In this document: positions 50,605 through 62,494 of the stretch, in pieces | Layout of the letters: every line of letters begins with the position of its first letter | Position numbering within the stretch: the stretch's first letter is position 1 | From: Ischnura elegans | Taxonomy: Eukaryota > Arthropoda > Insecta > Odonata > Coenagrionidae | Assembly (NCBI RefSeq): GCF_921293095.1 | Contig: NC_060259.1 | Coordinates: forward strand, 41,459,812 to 41,523,811 | DNA: 64,000 nt | Reading direction: 5' to 3' | Program-made: the position numbers and the translations under genes | The notes under the pieces: model-generated | Databases searched by the model: none | What the model saw: the letters and a program-made list of their open reading frames with translations, nothing else | Told to the model about the DNA's origin: nothing

Positions 50605-51213
50605 GGATTCCCATACCTAATCACAGAGGTAAATGGCATATAAGATCAGCCTGTGTCCCATCATCTCTTCCCACCCACTGAAATGTGTGGAAATGAGTTT
50701 CATGTCAGTTTTGTTTCTCCTTAGTTATGACAGAGAATGAACTACTCATTAGATTTTCAACAGAATTACCAACTGGAACTAAATACATTGAACACAATCC
50801 TCAAACATCGAACTCAATCCATCATGCACATAGTACATACAGAACTGGATCACAGTTAGCCCCAATTACCGAACACATCAAGAGAACAATTACATAACAA
50901 CAAAATATACTTAAAAGTTTAAAGAATGCTGTTACCCTGCAGCCAAAATTAACATACACCCTCCGCTAGGGTGTTATGGAGGGGTAGAGGGGTTTGTTAC
51001 GCAGTACATGGCACATCTATGGGCAAAATCACATACTCCACCAAATGAGAATTGCTTGCTGGCTGCGCATTTTTCCATCTGCTTTCAATTGGTAATTTTA
51101 ATCAAATTGAGGGACCTAAATTATGTCATAGGCTATCGTCTTCTTCATTGATACACATGAAATATTTAGAAACAAAAATACAAAAAAACAGTCAATGAGC
51201 TGTCCCAAAGCCA

Positions 51214-51219
51214 TTTATT
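51214..51219 (-). promoter_or_regulatory. Polyadenylation signal of transketolase
   Basis: AATAAA on the minus strand (TTTATT on plus), 92 nt after the transketolase stop codon. Hexamer and distance are both typical, giving a short 3' UTR. Confidence 0.6.
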
Positions 51220-51310
51220 CACCACAAAAACAGATAATCAAGGAATGTTGAAATTTAAATGCTTTGCTCAGTAATGTGCAATAATTAACTATGCTCTTGG
51301 GTCAATTTCT

Positions 51311-51486
51311 TCAGGCAGGTTGAAGAAATCCATTAACGGCCTCCACAATGCATTTAGCACTTATTCCAAACTTCTCCATAAGTACATCAGGGGGACCAGA
51401 GCGTGGGAGATCCCGAACAGCCAACTTTCTCATAATTACAAACTGCTCCTCAGCAATCGCAGACAGCACAGCTTCCCCAATACCTC
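51311..51486 (-). CDS. tkt: Transketolase last exon
   Basis: The acceptor is CCCTTCTTGCAG|GA. It is 176 nt, phase 1 in, with stop TGA at 51313-51311. It encodes [16 protein letters not shown], then [20 protein letters not shown] and [18 protein letters not shown]. The gap to the previous exon is a 9.95-kb intron. The apparent plus-strand open frames over this exon are shadows. Confidence 0.95.
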
Positions 51487-54400
51487 CTGCAAGAAGGGAA
51501 AGACATTTAGCAACAGATACTTGGGCTGCTATACTGACAGAGAGTACGATCCAGCTTAAAAAGGGTGAAAGTCACTATTTTCAGGATTGTCATGACCAAT
51601 TCACAATTTGGTACATATCCTGAATATAAATCACTGCTGAAATTGCATCATATTTTACATTAAGCAATCCTGATACCCCAGTTCTAAGACCAAGCTATCA
51701 GAATTGCTCAACAAGTAATACGAGAGTCTCAGTCAGGGGTGATTGGGGGCCCTCTGCTAGACCTAATGATGGGGCCCTTCTTGCCAAGGAATTCGGGGAT
51801 CCTATCCAGGAAAATCTTAGGAAATTTCATGCTCTGAAACTGATTTTAAAAGCTGTATGAAAGTTACAAAATAGCAATTTTTAAGAAAAATATGTCACGG
51901 TAGTACGTATATTTTGTGGTCTTCATTTCGATCATACGGCAACTAGTATTTTATTAATTTTAATTGCAGCAAGCATAGCCATGGGAGAAATTTTTTTTAT
52001 GGCATTCGGAATGGTGGTTCAATGGTGGTTCCATTGAATGGGCCTTAGTTTGGCTGTAATTAATTAACTTTCATGCAGTACTTTTGACAAGCCCCATTAA
52101 ATTCCAAAATAGCGCAGCTCTTACAGATGGGTTAGTAGGTGCAGTGGTTAGCATCGTCAAATCTCACCCAGGGGTCCATGGATCGGGTCTTCCTGATGGT
52201 CGTACATTTTTTAGTCTTCATTTTGATCATACGGCAATAAGTATTTCATTCATTTTAATTGCAGCAAGCATAAGCTATGCCAAGCTAGGATCCCTGGGTG
52301 AGAGCAGACGACACTTCCCACTACACCAATTGACCCATCTGTATAGATGCACTATTTTGGAATTATATAAGGCCTGTTAAAAGTACTGCATGAATATTAA
52401 TTAATTACATCCAAACTAAGGCCCATTCAATGGAACCACTACCAGTTCAGAGATGTGTTCACCATTCGAAATGCCATAAAAAATATGGCATTGAAAAAGG
52501 TGGAGCGAGGTATGTGACCTCTCCCTGTTAGCATGTTGTAAATAAAGTAGAGATGGGTCGAATAGCAGATTTCTCGATTTCGAATATCGAATTCGAATAT
52601 TAAATCATTGCTCGAATATTCGAATACCTCGAATTTCGAATACTAAATGATGAATGCTGGAATGTTTGACTTGGTTGCCTATGCAGCAGGCAACACAAGA
52701 TTTTGGGGAGTAATTTTGATTTCCTTTAAATGATTCGAACAGGAATTTAGCTGATTAATGAATATTTTAATTTTATGGAAACAATTGGGCATATAATTAA
52801 TTCAACAAACATCGCTTTACCCCCACTCCTGCTGCCAAGTACCAGCTGACAATCTGAGGCATTTTGCAAAATACAAGCTCTTTTCCACCGGATTTTCTTC
52901 AATTATTTTCAGTCCATCTTTGGGAGTTCTCACGAAATAAGAAGATGAATTGGAATAGCTATCAGGGAGAAACCAAATATTCTGAGAAAATATCCCTTAG
53001 TGTGGGACTGTAACAATAAAGATTTATAGCACCACTCATAAATTGTAACTTGATATATGTTTTCGGAAAAAAATACCGCATCAACTTCAGAGAAGCTCTG
53101 CTGCTCATATCGAGTTTCGCCAGAATGCTAAGTCTCAGTCGTATTTTGACATTTATTTCTTTGCGTAAATGCTTAAATAAACTCAGAAATACGTCGTGTT
53201 TGGACTTGCTCTTTTTGAAATTTCGCGCACATTACTAATATTTCAATTCAATAAAGGTGTAACAAAAATTGACGAAAGTCATTTTTAGACACCTTTTGTG
53301 CTAATAGATGACTCATGCAGCGGTTGACCTCCACAGAAATGGGGAACTTCCAAGCTGGTAGGAAAAAAAAGGTCAGTGGGGGAAAAAAGGAGGGCCCGAA
53401 GCACGTTTCTATTGTTCTCGAGTAACTTGGTATTTTTTCGAAGCTAAGGTCTTCGTAATATGATACCTGGGCGAGCTGTGGCCTTTTTTTATTTCGAAGA
53501 AGAGGAAAGCCTCAGAGGAGGGGCTAGTGCTGAATGGAGAGGGATACCGTATCTTGGGAAATGCGCTAATGTAAGTATCCCACGGTACTCACACAGCAGT
53601 TGACCTCCAGAAATGGGGAACTTCGAAGCAGGTAGCTAGAAAAAGGTCAGTGGGCGAGAAAAGGGGGGAGGGCGTGAAACACGTTTTTATTGTTCTCGTA
53701 ACTCAATATTTTTTTCGAAGCAAGGGTCTTCGTAATGCGATCCCTGCGCGAGCTGGGACCTTTTGTTTGATTTCGGAGAAGAGGAAAGCGTCAGAGTGGG
53801 TGAGGCGAGTGCTGAATGGAGGGGGATAGCGGATCGTGGGAAATGCCCTAAGGTTGCTATCCCATGGCACTGAGGTTCTCCTGGTGGGGGGAATCGGGGA
53901 TTTTCGGATTTTTTCACCCGACCATTTTCGGTTCCCCTCGTCGAACTCTTTTCACCGCTAAAATCCACGAATTTGATGTAATTCGTCAACTTGCGTAAAA
54001 CGGCGCTGCGAGCACTAAATGACTACAGTTCTCTAAATTTTTCCGAGTCAACTACCAACGACGTGCGTGCGACAATGTATGACGCGAAATTCAAAGTATT
54101 CGAGGTGGTACTTTTCGCATAACTATTCGAAATCTCGAATATCGAATACTTTCTAGTATTCGAGGTATTCGAGTATTCGCGGATACTATTCGCACATCTC
54201 TAAAATAAAGTAATGAAAATGTATTATTTTCTAATTGCAAAAAAACTTTTGTTCAAGTAATAAGTCTTTTTTTATTACACCTTTAATATACGCTTCATGA
54301 TAAAGGCAAGCACTGTAGGGGACCTCCTATGTTCGGGGTCCTCTGTGATTGCCGACCAGCCGATCTGGCTAGAATGCCCCTGGTCGCAGTATCACAAGTT

Positions 54401-57400
54401 GCAGATTTCGCATGATTAGAGCCCCGAGGACCTTGCCAACCTCATTGCCACCTATGCACCCACCAAGGGTCCCACAATTCCATCTGAGCTCATTTGTTCA
54501 AACTCCGTGTTTTCAGGGAAGAGATAGTTGGTAGGGTTTCCCACTTCCATTCCAACAGTGTTTTTTATATGACACCATCACATGGACTACCTTTCATCTG
54601 ACTCCTACCCTTCGACCTATCTGGCATGGTTGGCCCTACCGGGAATAATTGGGAATTAACCCTACCAGCTAGAGGTCATAGAAACACGTGAGCCTTTCCC
54701 CCAAGACAAGGTTGTAGCCCAAAGGAAAGGATTAATGGGCATTAGTGTTTAAAATTTAAAAATGAATGTCTACAGTTATTTCCATATTTGCAATACTTTA
54801 CACCACAAAGAGCGAAGTTTGTACGTATAGTAGTATATACAGCCCTTGGACCATGAGTGGAAAAAATTTAAGTTTCATGCATCTCCTTTTGACTTGATTA
54901 ATTGTAGATAATTAAACAATTTAATAAGAACTCTCATAATGCAGGTTTTTTTTAGATTAGCCTATTTTTACAATCCTCTTTGAACAGGGCAATCGATGTG
55001 GAAATTAAAACTAGATACCACCATGAAGCTTAGTGCACCATGAAGCTCCCTCAAGACAATGATAAATTTTTATGACCTTCATTAATATCACTTTACATGA
55101 ATTTAAGAATGAGTTGATTAGCAAAAACTGCATTTACTGATACAACATAGTTACTGCCAATATCATTTTGAATAGGAGGAATATATTTTACTACACCTTG
55201 TTTTATCTAACATGCAGATGTTTTATGTAAAAAAATTTCTAGTAACAAATTAGTTTTACTAAGATGACATACTATAAATGAAAAAGATAACCAATAAGTG
55301 AAATTTTAGGGGGTCACACAATAATAAAGCTTGCATAGTGATTTTCCACACAACATACACCAACTTGTTTCGATGCTATACCCACATCCTTGCAGCTTCA
55401 ATGCTGTGCAGCTGTGATGATTATGTATTACATTGAAAAGTTAAATACAATATAGGCATTACAAGGACAAATTATAGTTGTCTCATTCATTATCTTATCA
55501 AGACTTTACTGAGTTAAAATGCATTTGACAACTGAAGCGAATTCTGGTTTCTTGCCAGGCAATCAGTGTCACAGTTGCAGGCATAAATTCGTTTTTCATC
55601 CTTACTGATGATGTCCACAAAATGAAATGTACCGTATATCTCCGAATATAGTCCCCCCTTTTTTTCCAAAAATGGCCACGGAAAAGTAAGGGGGGGGGAC
55701 TATAATCGAGTGTAATCCAATTTAGCATACTAAAGGTGACCATAAAGTAATAAATAACGGCATAATGGCTAATGTTCTCGTAGTCTTTCTATTTGAGTAT
55801 ATTTATGAGGATTATAATCGGAGATATTAGTAAATACTGCCACGTTTTACCGGAAATTAAGACAATTTTTACCACAAATGTTGTACAGATACGATTATTC
55901 CGATTCAAATAGCATATCGAATATGCGTTTTCACGGAATCCATCGGGTAGCCGCTAATTTTTCTTGGAAAAGTATTGTTAGAATAATTCAATCGACACTG
56001 ATCACTTAATGACGCAAAACAGTAAATAATTAAAATGAAAACTAAACACACACTATCATTACATTAATCGAACACTAGAATTGAATCAATAGTATATGTA
56101 CCCGTCGCTCATTTAATAACTACACGATTTAAATAATTGCGAAAAATAAACAGATAAAGTGAACCTTTCGTGACGATTTAGCATTTCATTGCGTCCGTAG
56201 CTACTATACGTCCATGCGGTTCGTGTTTACAACCACCGCCTTCACAGAACAAGAATGCGCAATAGGTGATGCATTTGTTTCTGAAAAGGCGCAATAATCG
56301 ACGACTTTAAACCAGAAGCGCCGGCATTACTGCATTTGATCGAAATACAGCGACTCAGCATCGAAAGTGTAATCAATTTATTGAGGAATATCTTCAATTC
56401 GTCAGGGTAAATAGGATCGATAAATTACGTCGCATAACGTTTTGCAATTATTTCCGCGATATTTTCTTTATTAAAAATAATTTTACGTTCAACAGTGAGG
56501 TGATGGATCAAGTAGAAAGATGAGGATCAATCCTGCCGCAGATTAGAGGCCTTCAAAGACGGAGTTTCGATGCCAATTTAAAAATAGCCGTTGCAGAATA
56601 CGCCGTAAATCATAGTATTTACAGCGCTAGCAAAGCGCTAATACATCGCGGAAGTCATTTCGGGGGTCTCGATGCGGCAGATTCAAAGAATTAGAGGAAA
56701 ATATCGTCGAATTTGTGCGCAAATGCAGAGCAGAAGCTCTTTGTGTAACTTATGCAATGATTCGCGACGAGGCATTGAAAATTTATATAATTTTTTTTCA
56801 GTTTTAATGTTTGTTGGAAAAAGTTTATTTCTTAATTTTATTACTTTGATATTTGTAAGTCCTGTAGTTTAATTGTTTTGCTTAGCAGGCATTTGATAGC
56901 AATATTTTTATAATATTTATAATTTATTTAACACAATTTTATTTAGATTTCCTAAATTCTTCAGGTCACTTGGATTTGTGATGACTTGATGGGTGTGTTA
57001 CACTGGATCTAAGGAAGTTTCAGGGCCAAATGCAATACTGTGTATGGGCTTTAAGTTAAAGCTTATATATTGACATTGTCTGTAGTCATTTGGAAATCAA
57101 AAATATTAATAATTTGTGAAGGTTTAAAAAATACAATAGCCTTGGATACTTAAAAAAATTTCTCATTTCTTCATTACATCTGGTTAAGGAACTATAAATT
57201 ACTGATACATGCAATGGATCACAACATGTTTTAGGTATAGTTATTTTGTTGTGATGGAAAATATGTGAACAGATTTGTTCTTAATCTTCACAGAAAATAA
57301 TAGTTTTTATCGAATCTAGAATCTTAACTTGCTAACCACAGAAAAATTGCCTTCCTTTACATTTTAAAATTTTTCCCAAAACTGAGGTCTCAAAATTGGG

Positions 57401-60400
57401 GGGGGGGGACTATATTCGGGGGGGGACTATATTCGGAGATATACGGTATATGTAATTTGAGTCAGTATTAGGCATCAAGTCCTGGCTTCAGTCTGGTCAG
57501 CTGCAACTAGTTGGCCAATCTGATGGTTGGTGTTGGCTTCCACAGGATCAAATCAGCCGATATGTGGGATACAACTGGCCAATCAGAAAGAAACTGATGC
57601 CCTGGACTGACAAGTCAATAACTTTAAATTACACTGGCACATCATCAGCTCTGAAGATGAAACAAATAACTAATTTTTAAATTCCCGCAAATATGACACC
57701 AATCACTTGGTAAGGAACCCAAATAGCCTTCATAGATTCAATGTCAGGAAAACACCAGAAAATGGTTCACCTTCTGTCATGTTATCATTACACTGCAGAG
57801 CAAGTTAAGCGAACCAATCCTGTGGTAAACTCAAAGTAAAGAAGAGCAACAAAGTATCCTTGAAACTAGAAATGGGTCGAATAGCAGATATCTCAAACTA
57901 TAATTTTCAATTTGAATATTAAATCATAGCTCGAATATCTCGAATTTCGAATACCTCGAATACTAGAACTGTGCAAAGCATATTAAACGTTATTATTCTA
58001 CTTCACTTAATGAATGAACAAATAAAAAAGTATATGTCAAATACATTTTAAAAATCTACTTTTTTATTTTGAATAAATACCTCACATTGATTGCTGTTGC
58101 TTTACATCAGCTATTTTCGGTTGCACTTCTCCTAAGGTATCTGTTTTTGTTGGGTGACTTTATTTAGACAGACTTGTCATCTCCTAAGCTAATTTATTTT
58201 TTATCATCTCAACTGTATTTGAATCTTGGAAATCACTGATTTTGAATCATACATAAAGAATTGTGGCAAAAGTGAATAATAGGGTGGTTTCCTATTATTT
58301 TTTATTGCCTAAATCGAAAGATTATTACTCCTGGAGTACGTATTTCGCGCTTTTAGATTTTTAAATGACGATATCTATTTTTCGCGATTAAATGAAAAGT
58401 GAAAAATTTCAAGCGCGCAAAAACGCGACGCGTAAGTAGGAAAGTCCGTGCGCCGCATTTCTGGTTCCCCCTCTCTCCTTGTGAAGTGACCTTGATCGAG
58501 GCTCTGAGCGCTGATAGGACGCAGGATGCTAGCGGATAGCTGAGTACCTTCCTGTCTGGTAGCGCATGGCTTAAAAAAGGTTTATTAATACCTTATCAAG
58601 CGAAGAAAACTTTCCGACCTTAGCCAGTTTTAATAGGTGATTATTAAGACATGTTTCCCTGAGCTCTGTGCCTCATGCATGCATTGGTAACCTCAGACGA
58701 TGTATAACTCCTATCCTCTCGTGTAGAAACTAGGTCCCTGTGACGTCACGCGGAGCGGATCGCATGGGCGCCAATCTGGCCTTTTTCAAATGAGGATAAA
58801 ATTTGACCCTTGCCATTCGTTTAAAACGGTATTTCAAAAACCAAATAATTTGTGTATTATGAATACACTAATGGTGGGCAACGAATCGCAATCAATGCCT
58901 ATCGTTTTCTTTGATGAAGGAAACTACCCTATTGTTCTTTTTCTAGAAATTCATACCAACTTTTACTGGAAAACATCAAATCATCGACGAAACCTTGTAT
59001 GACTATGCGAAAACTTCTTAGTTTCTAGGAAATTAATAATGCTATTCAAAAGGGAGATAACTAAAACTGTGACTGCACTTCGACTAGCAAGAAATGTAGC
59101 TCCTTTAAAAACATCCAGAACATCAATCAATGGCTTGATAGCTTCGCACTGTGTTGGAGTTATGTCTACATTAAAACTCACATTAGAGGCAGCTAATGTT
59201 ATTGCTTGCTTATGTTCCAGAATATGCCTTATCATTTAAAAAAGGGAGTTCCATCTTCTGGGTTCATCCAGGATGATCTTAGAATGAGGAGAGGTGAAAA
59301 TAATTTTTTAAATGTTGGTGTATTGATGTATTCAGCCAGGGGCCCACGCATATGCCGTTTTTATTATTATTATTATGAAAATTTCGATCCTTTGTCAAAT
59401 TTTAAGCGTCAATGTGGAGCCTCCGTTCGGCATAAAGAATCAAAATTTACGTCAGGGGAAGCCTGCATCCTTGCAGTCTTCGAATTCGTGATGATCTTCC
59501 CGATGAGTGGAACAGTTTGGGAGCAGCAGCAGAATGTGTAATGGAAGGTACCCCACAAGTCTATTTCCCTCATTTTTATTTTTGAGGGGTTTCATGGGGA
59601 CACCAGGGATTTTCAGATTTTTTTCCCCCGATCATTTGCAGTTCCCCAAGTCAAATGATATATTTTCACCACTCTTATCCGCAAATTTGATGTAGTTCGT
59701 CAACTTGCCAAAAATGGCACTGCATGCACTAAACAACTAGAGTCCTATATGATTTTAAAAGTCAACTACCAACGACGTACGTGCGACAGTGTATGGCACT
59801 AAATTCAAAGTATTCGGGATCATACTTTTAGCATAATTATTCGTGATCTCAAATATCAAATACAATGCAACCTCGATATAACGACACCCCACGGTGCACT
59901 AATAAACACTCGCTATAGCGAATTGTCGCTTTACCGGAGGTGAAGCAAATAATAGCCAATATACCTGTTGCGAACAGATACACAGGAACAGGAGTGGTGC
60001 GGCGACAGATAAACATCTATCCGATAAACGTAAGCATAAATCCAGACGAAAGGCGATGTTTTTTTGCATCACTAAATATTCTTACTCAAATAACGACTAA
60101 CTATTCAAACAATTTATAAGCGCCGCACTGAATAAAAATCATGCAAAGCATTGTTTCGTCAATCATTATATTTATTGAACGACAGTTTACCACATAAATT
60201 TGAGACTGAGCACTCCATTAACTTCATTTCCAACAGATCGCTAGCAGTTACAGAGGTTAAGGAGTCTTGATGAAAGTCTTCCGGCAGTGAAACCCTCGCT
60301 ATGGCGAGAGCCAACGCCGAAAGGGTCTCGTAAAAACGAATTTTTCAACACGCTTATTATAGGGTCAGTTGACGGTGCATCGACTATCTCTCGTAAAAGC

Positions 60401-62494
60401 GGGGGTGTCGCTATAGCCCGTACTCGCTTTAACGAGGTTCCACTGTACTTCCTATTATTTGAGTATTCACAGATACTATTTGTGCATCTCTACTTGAAAC
60501 CTAACAGTCACAGTTCTAATATCAGTCAAATTTTGATGGTGAAAAAAATGAATTTCATAAATTCCCCACAAGAATAAGTTATTATTCCTAACTCCCAACT
60601 TGATGGTGTGTATTTAAGAGCTGTTTAGGCTTGCAATGTTGGGGGATCAGACAAGCAATGTGAAGTTAAATAAAAATTGTTAAAAATGAATAGTGGGTTT
60701 ATAAAAGTAAAATTTTACATGAAAATATCATAATCAAAATTAGATTTCATTGATCCAAAAGCATTTGAAAATACAAAGGAAATTTTAGACTTCAAGAGAA
60801 AATCATATACGTAGACTGACATCTGCTCAACTCCACCTTTAGAGGGCAAAGAACCTAACTTTTGGGGTATAAACCCATCAAATGCATCCTCCCATACTTT
60901 TGAAGTGGACCAGTGTATTCAATGAGTTAATGCACATACCCATTTCACATGAGATCATTATCTACCAAGGAGAATGAACAGCCGATGTTTACCCTCCTAC
61001 ACAGAGCAGATACAATAAGAGACACCTTTTCCAGTCCCTAATATGCAGTACATAATGGAAAGGCAAATTTGTCTACAATCCATATCTCAACCACTAACAG
61101 GGGGGTTAAATTCCATCTATCCATGGAAGCATTGCCACACCCTCAGGGACGCCGACTTGCAAAAAATATTGGGGGGGCCCAAACCGGGGACTTGCCCCGG
61201 GAAATTTTCTAAGTAGTGAGTTTTAAGTTTTTTAAGCATTTTAGAAGAGTCATATGATCAACATTATAACCCTTATAACTCGAATGTCGATATCTGGACA
61301 CTCCGGGGAAAATCGACAAGCCTGGCACATTTTTTCCTCACACCCATTACGGATTTTTGAGGGGGCTCGGGCCCCCTCAAGCCCCATGGAGTCGGCGCCT
61401 ATGCACACCCTGACGTAAGCTAATATAACACCCATTTACCTTCTGGATAGTGGTCCTCAATTGTCAACACTCTCCCTTCACACTCTCTTGCATTCTTGCG
61501 GATGGCCTCGGCATCAATTGGTTTGATGGTGAATAAATCCATGACTCTCACGTTGATTCCACTTTCAGCTAATGTGGCAGCGGCTTTCATAGCTTCATGC
61601 AGGGTGACACCAGCACCTATCAGCAACATTTTATCCTTTGGATGTTGCACCACTATTTTGGCCTTTCCAACCTGTAAAAAGTATTACATACAAGAGTGAC
61701 TTCACACATTCAAACATTCAAATTAATGTGCCCGTTCGGAGTGCAAACATAATGCTAAGCAGTTCACATCAAGCTTGAAAACAATATTCCCTTCTCTTTA
61801 CTGTTACAAGACAAGGTTTAGATACTAACAAGAAAATACAATGCATTGTTTCCTGTATTTCTTTGGAAAGCATAGAGGTAGGGTTAAATGATTTACAATT
61901 TATGGCTCTCCAAACAAATGAGCATGAGGAGATTGTGAAGGGGAGGAGCAACTCACTGTGACAAGTCATATGAGCAACTCTCACTATAGTAAATGCTCTG
62001 CCGAGCAGTATGGAAGAGGTTGGCCATACAATGCAAGTAAGATTTAAAGAATTAAGAATCTGAATAAGGACAAAAATAAAAAAATTAACCTGTAAAATTG
62101 TTTCTGGCTTGATTTGGTGGAAGTTCCATACATCCATGATGAAAAAAAAACAAATGATAATTTTCACACTTTTTAATTCCAAACCTTAACCACCAACCAG
62201 GTTTCAAAACATTGAAAATGACACAATCTATTGAAACCTGGATCGTTTGAGTTTTGGAATAAAAAAGTGTGGAAATTACCATTTGTGTTCCTTCATCATG
62301 GATATAATAATTAATTTACTGGGGCTCTTCAGGTAATATCTATTACGGACTCACCTCAAAAACTTCTTCATTCTTGTAAATTACTGGTGTATTAGGACGT
62401 GATGTTCTAATAAAACAAATTCCCTTGGTATTGGCAGCAATCTGAACAGCATTTTCACAGCTAACAGCATCACTTGGATAAAATACAGTACTTC
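51311..62494 (-). CDS. tkt: Transketolase, C-terminal part (gene continues past 64000)
   Basis: Join, minus strand: 62494-62355, 61671-61440, 51486-51311. It encodes the last ~182 residues of transketolase, the thiamine-diphosphate enzyme that moves two-carbon units between sugars in the non-oxidative pentose phosphate pathway (cytosolic homodimer). Exon junctions join in frame and the product is colinear with animal transketolases: STVFYPSDA...[13 protein letters not shown], then [40 protein letters not shown] and [12 protein letters not shown]. The part seen covers the end of the pyrimidine-binding domain and the whole C-terminal domain. The ThDP-binding GDG motif and catalytic residues belong to upstream exons outside the window. 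Nothing suggests a pseudogene: splice sites are intact, there is no internal stop, and an AATAAA follows the stop codon. Confidence 0.95.
51990..52531. mobile_element. Palindromic tRNA-armed element, copy 3 (remnant)
   Basis: Colinear with both arms of 30728-32447: the left part has GGGCCTTAGTTTGGCTGTAA and the right part its inverse, ending CTCTCCCTGTTAG. The left terminus is lost, replaced by a partial repeat of the arm (51905-51990). tRNA-like modules are decayed (GTGCAGTGGTTAGCATCGTC remains). Confidence 0.65.
52548..54202. mobile_element. hAT-type element, copy 1
   Basis: 1655 bp. Ends TAGAGATGGGTCGAATAG and CTATTCGCACATCTCTA, with 8-bp duplication AAATAAAG (52540-52547, 54203-54210). 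Ends are dense in TCGAATATTCGAA motifs. The interior includes a tandem duplication of about 285 bp (53300-53580, 53590-53870). No intact transposase. Confidence 0.87.
53300..53870. repeat. Tandem duplication within the hAT element
   Basis: Two units of about 285 bp, starting near TGACCTCCACAGAAATGGGG and TGACCTCCAGAAATGGGGAA, with GGGAAATGCGCTAA/GGGAAATGCCCTAA near their ends. Confidence 0.75.
55632..57446. mobile_element. Tigger/pogo-like element with DNA-binding relic
   Basis: 1815 bp, perfect 27-bp inverted ends beginning CCGTATATCTCCGAATATAG, flanked by TA (55630-55631, 57447-57448). The G-rich end is locally duplicated. A short plus-strand relic of a helix-turn-helix ORF lies inside, but the DDE domain is gone. 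Confidence 0.83.
56564..56760 (+). pseudogene. Tigger-like transposase N-terminal relic
   Basis: The frame reads [20 protein letters not shown] and then IYSASKAL, resembling the YDxxFKLKVxxYAxxxxNxxAAR start of Tigger-type transposase DNA-binding domains. It runs into stops within about 40 codons. Confidence 0.5.
58282..58929. mobile_element. Tc/mariner-like MITE, copy B
   Basis: 648 bp. Ends GGGTGGTTTCCT and AGGAAACTACCC with TA on each side (58280-58281, 58930-58931). Same family as 41601-42499. Nested in the hAT element at 57867. Confidence 0.78.
58981..59235 (-). pseudogene. hAT transposase fragment
   Basis: An 84-codon frame containing [20 protein letters not shown] and [20 protein letters not shown], matching the part of hAT (ZBED-like) transposases just before the dimerisation region. 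The remainder of the gene is absent or scrambled. Confidence 0.6.
59863..60445. mobile_element. pogo-type MITE, nested
   Basis: 583 bp. Ends CAATGCAACCTCGATATAAC and AACGAGGTTCCACTG, the CAGTNNAACCTCGTTATAACGA type, with TA flanks (59861-59862, 60446-60447). It interrupts the right arm of the hAT element; joining the flanks restores colinearity with copy 1. Confidence 0.85.
61144..61403. mobile_element. hAT-type MITE next to a transketolase splice donor
   Basis: 260 bp. Ends CAGGGACGCCGACTTG and GAGTCGGCGCCTATG, 8-bp duplication CACACCCT (61136-61143, 61404-61411). Contains G/C-rich GGGGGCTCGGGCCCCCTCAA. Confidence 0.87.
61440..61671 (-). CDS. tkt: Transketolase exon (C-terminal domain, first part)
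   Basis: The acceptor is TTTTTACAG|GT and the donor is CCAGAAG|GTAAAT. It is 232 nt, phase 0 in and phase 1 out. It encodes [57 protein letters not shown] and [14 protein letters not shown] 260-bp hAT MITE begins only about 30 nt into the downstream intron. Confidence 0.95.
62132..62303. repeat. 172-bp hairpin element in a transketolase intron
   Basis: Arms start ATCCATGATGAA and end TTCATCATGGAT, pairing on through CACACTTTTTAATTCCAAA to a short loop near 62215. Overlapping ORFs are by-products. Confidence 0.75.
62355..62494 (-). CDS. tkt: Transketolase exon (end of pyrimidine-binding domain)
   Basis: The acceptor is TCTCTTTTAG|GA and the donor is TTTGAG|GTGAGT. It is 140 nt, phase 1 in and phase 0 out. 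It contains [20 protein letters not shown] and [10 protein letters not shown], classic transketolase blocks. The preceding exon, expected to carry the GEDGPSQ-type substrate motif, was not found between 62495 and 64000. Confidence 0.94.

Larger units (their letters stand above)
47497..51310. other. Intergenic interval between transketolase and the ataxin-7-like gene
   Basis: 3.8 kb holding the transketolase 3' UTR on the right and the promoter of the ataxin-7-like gene on the left. It contains CpG-richer patches (47600-47720, 48480-48930) and two SINE copies. No additional gene seen. Confidence 0.6.
57867..60492. mobile_element. hAT-type element, copy 2, with two nested insertions
   Basis: 2626 bp. 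Ends TAGAAATGGGTCGAATAG and CTATTTGTGCATCTCTA, 8-bp duplication CTTGAAAC (57859-57866, 60493-60500). Related to copy 1 at both ends (59570-59860 matches 53870-54130). It holds a hAT transposase fragment on minus and the insertions 58282-58929 and 59863-60445. Confidence 0.87.
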
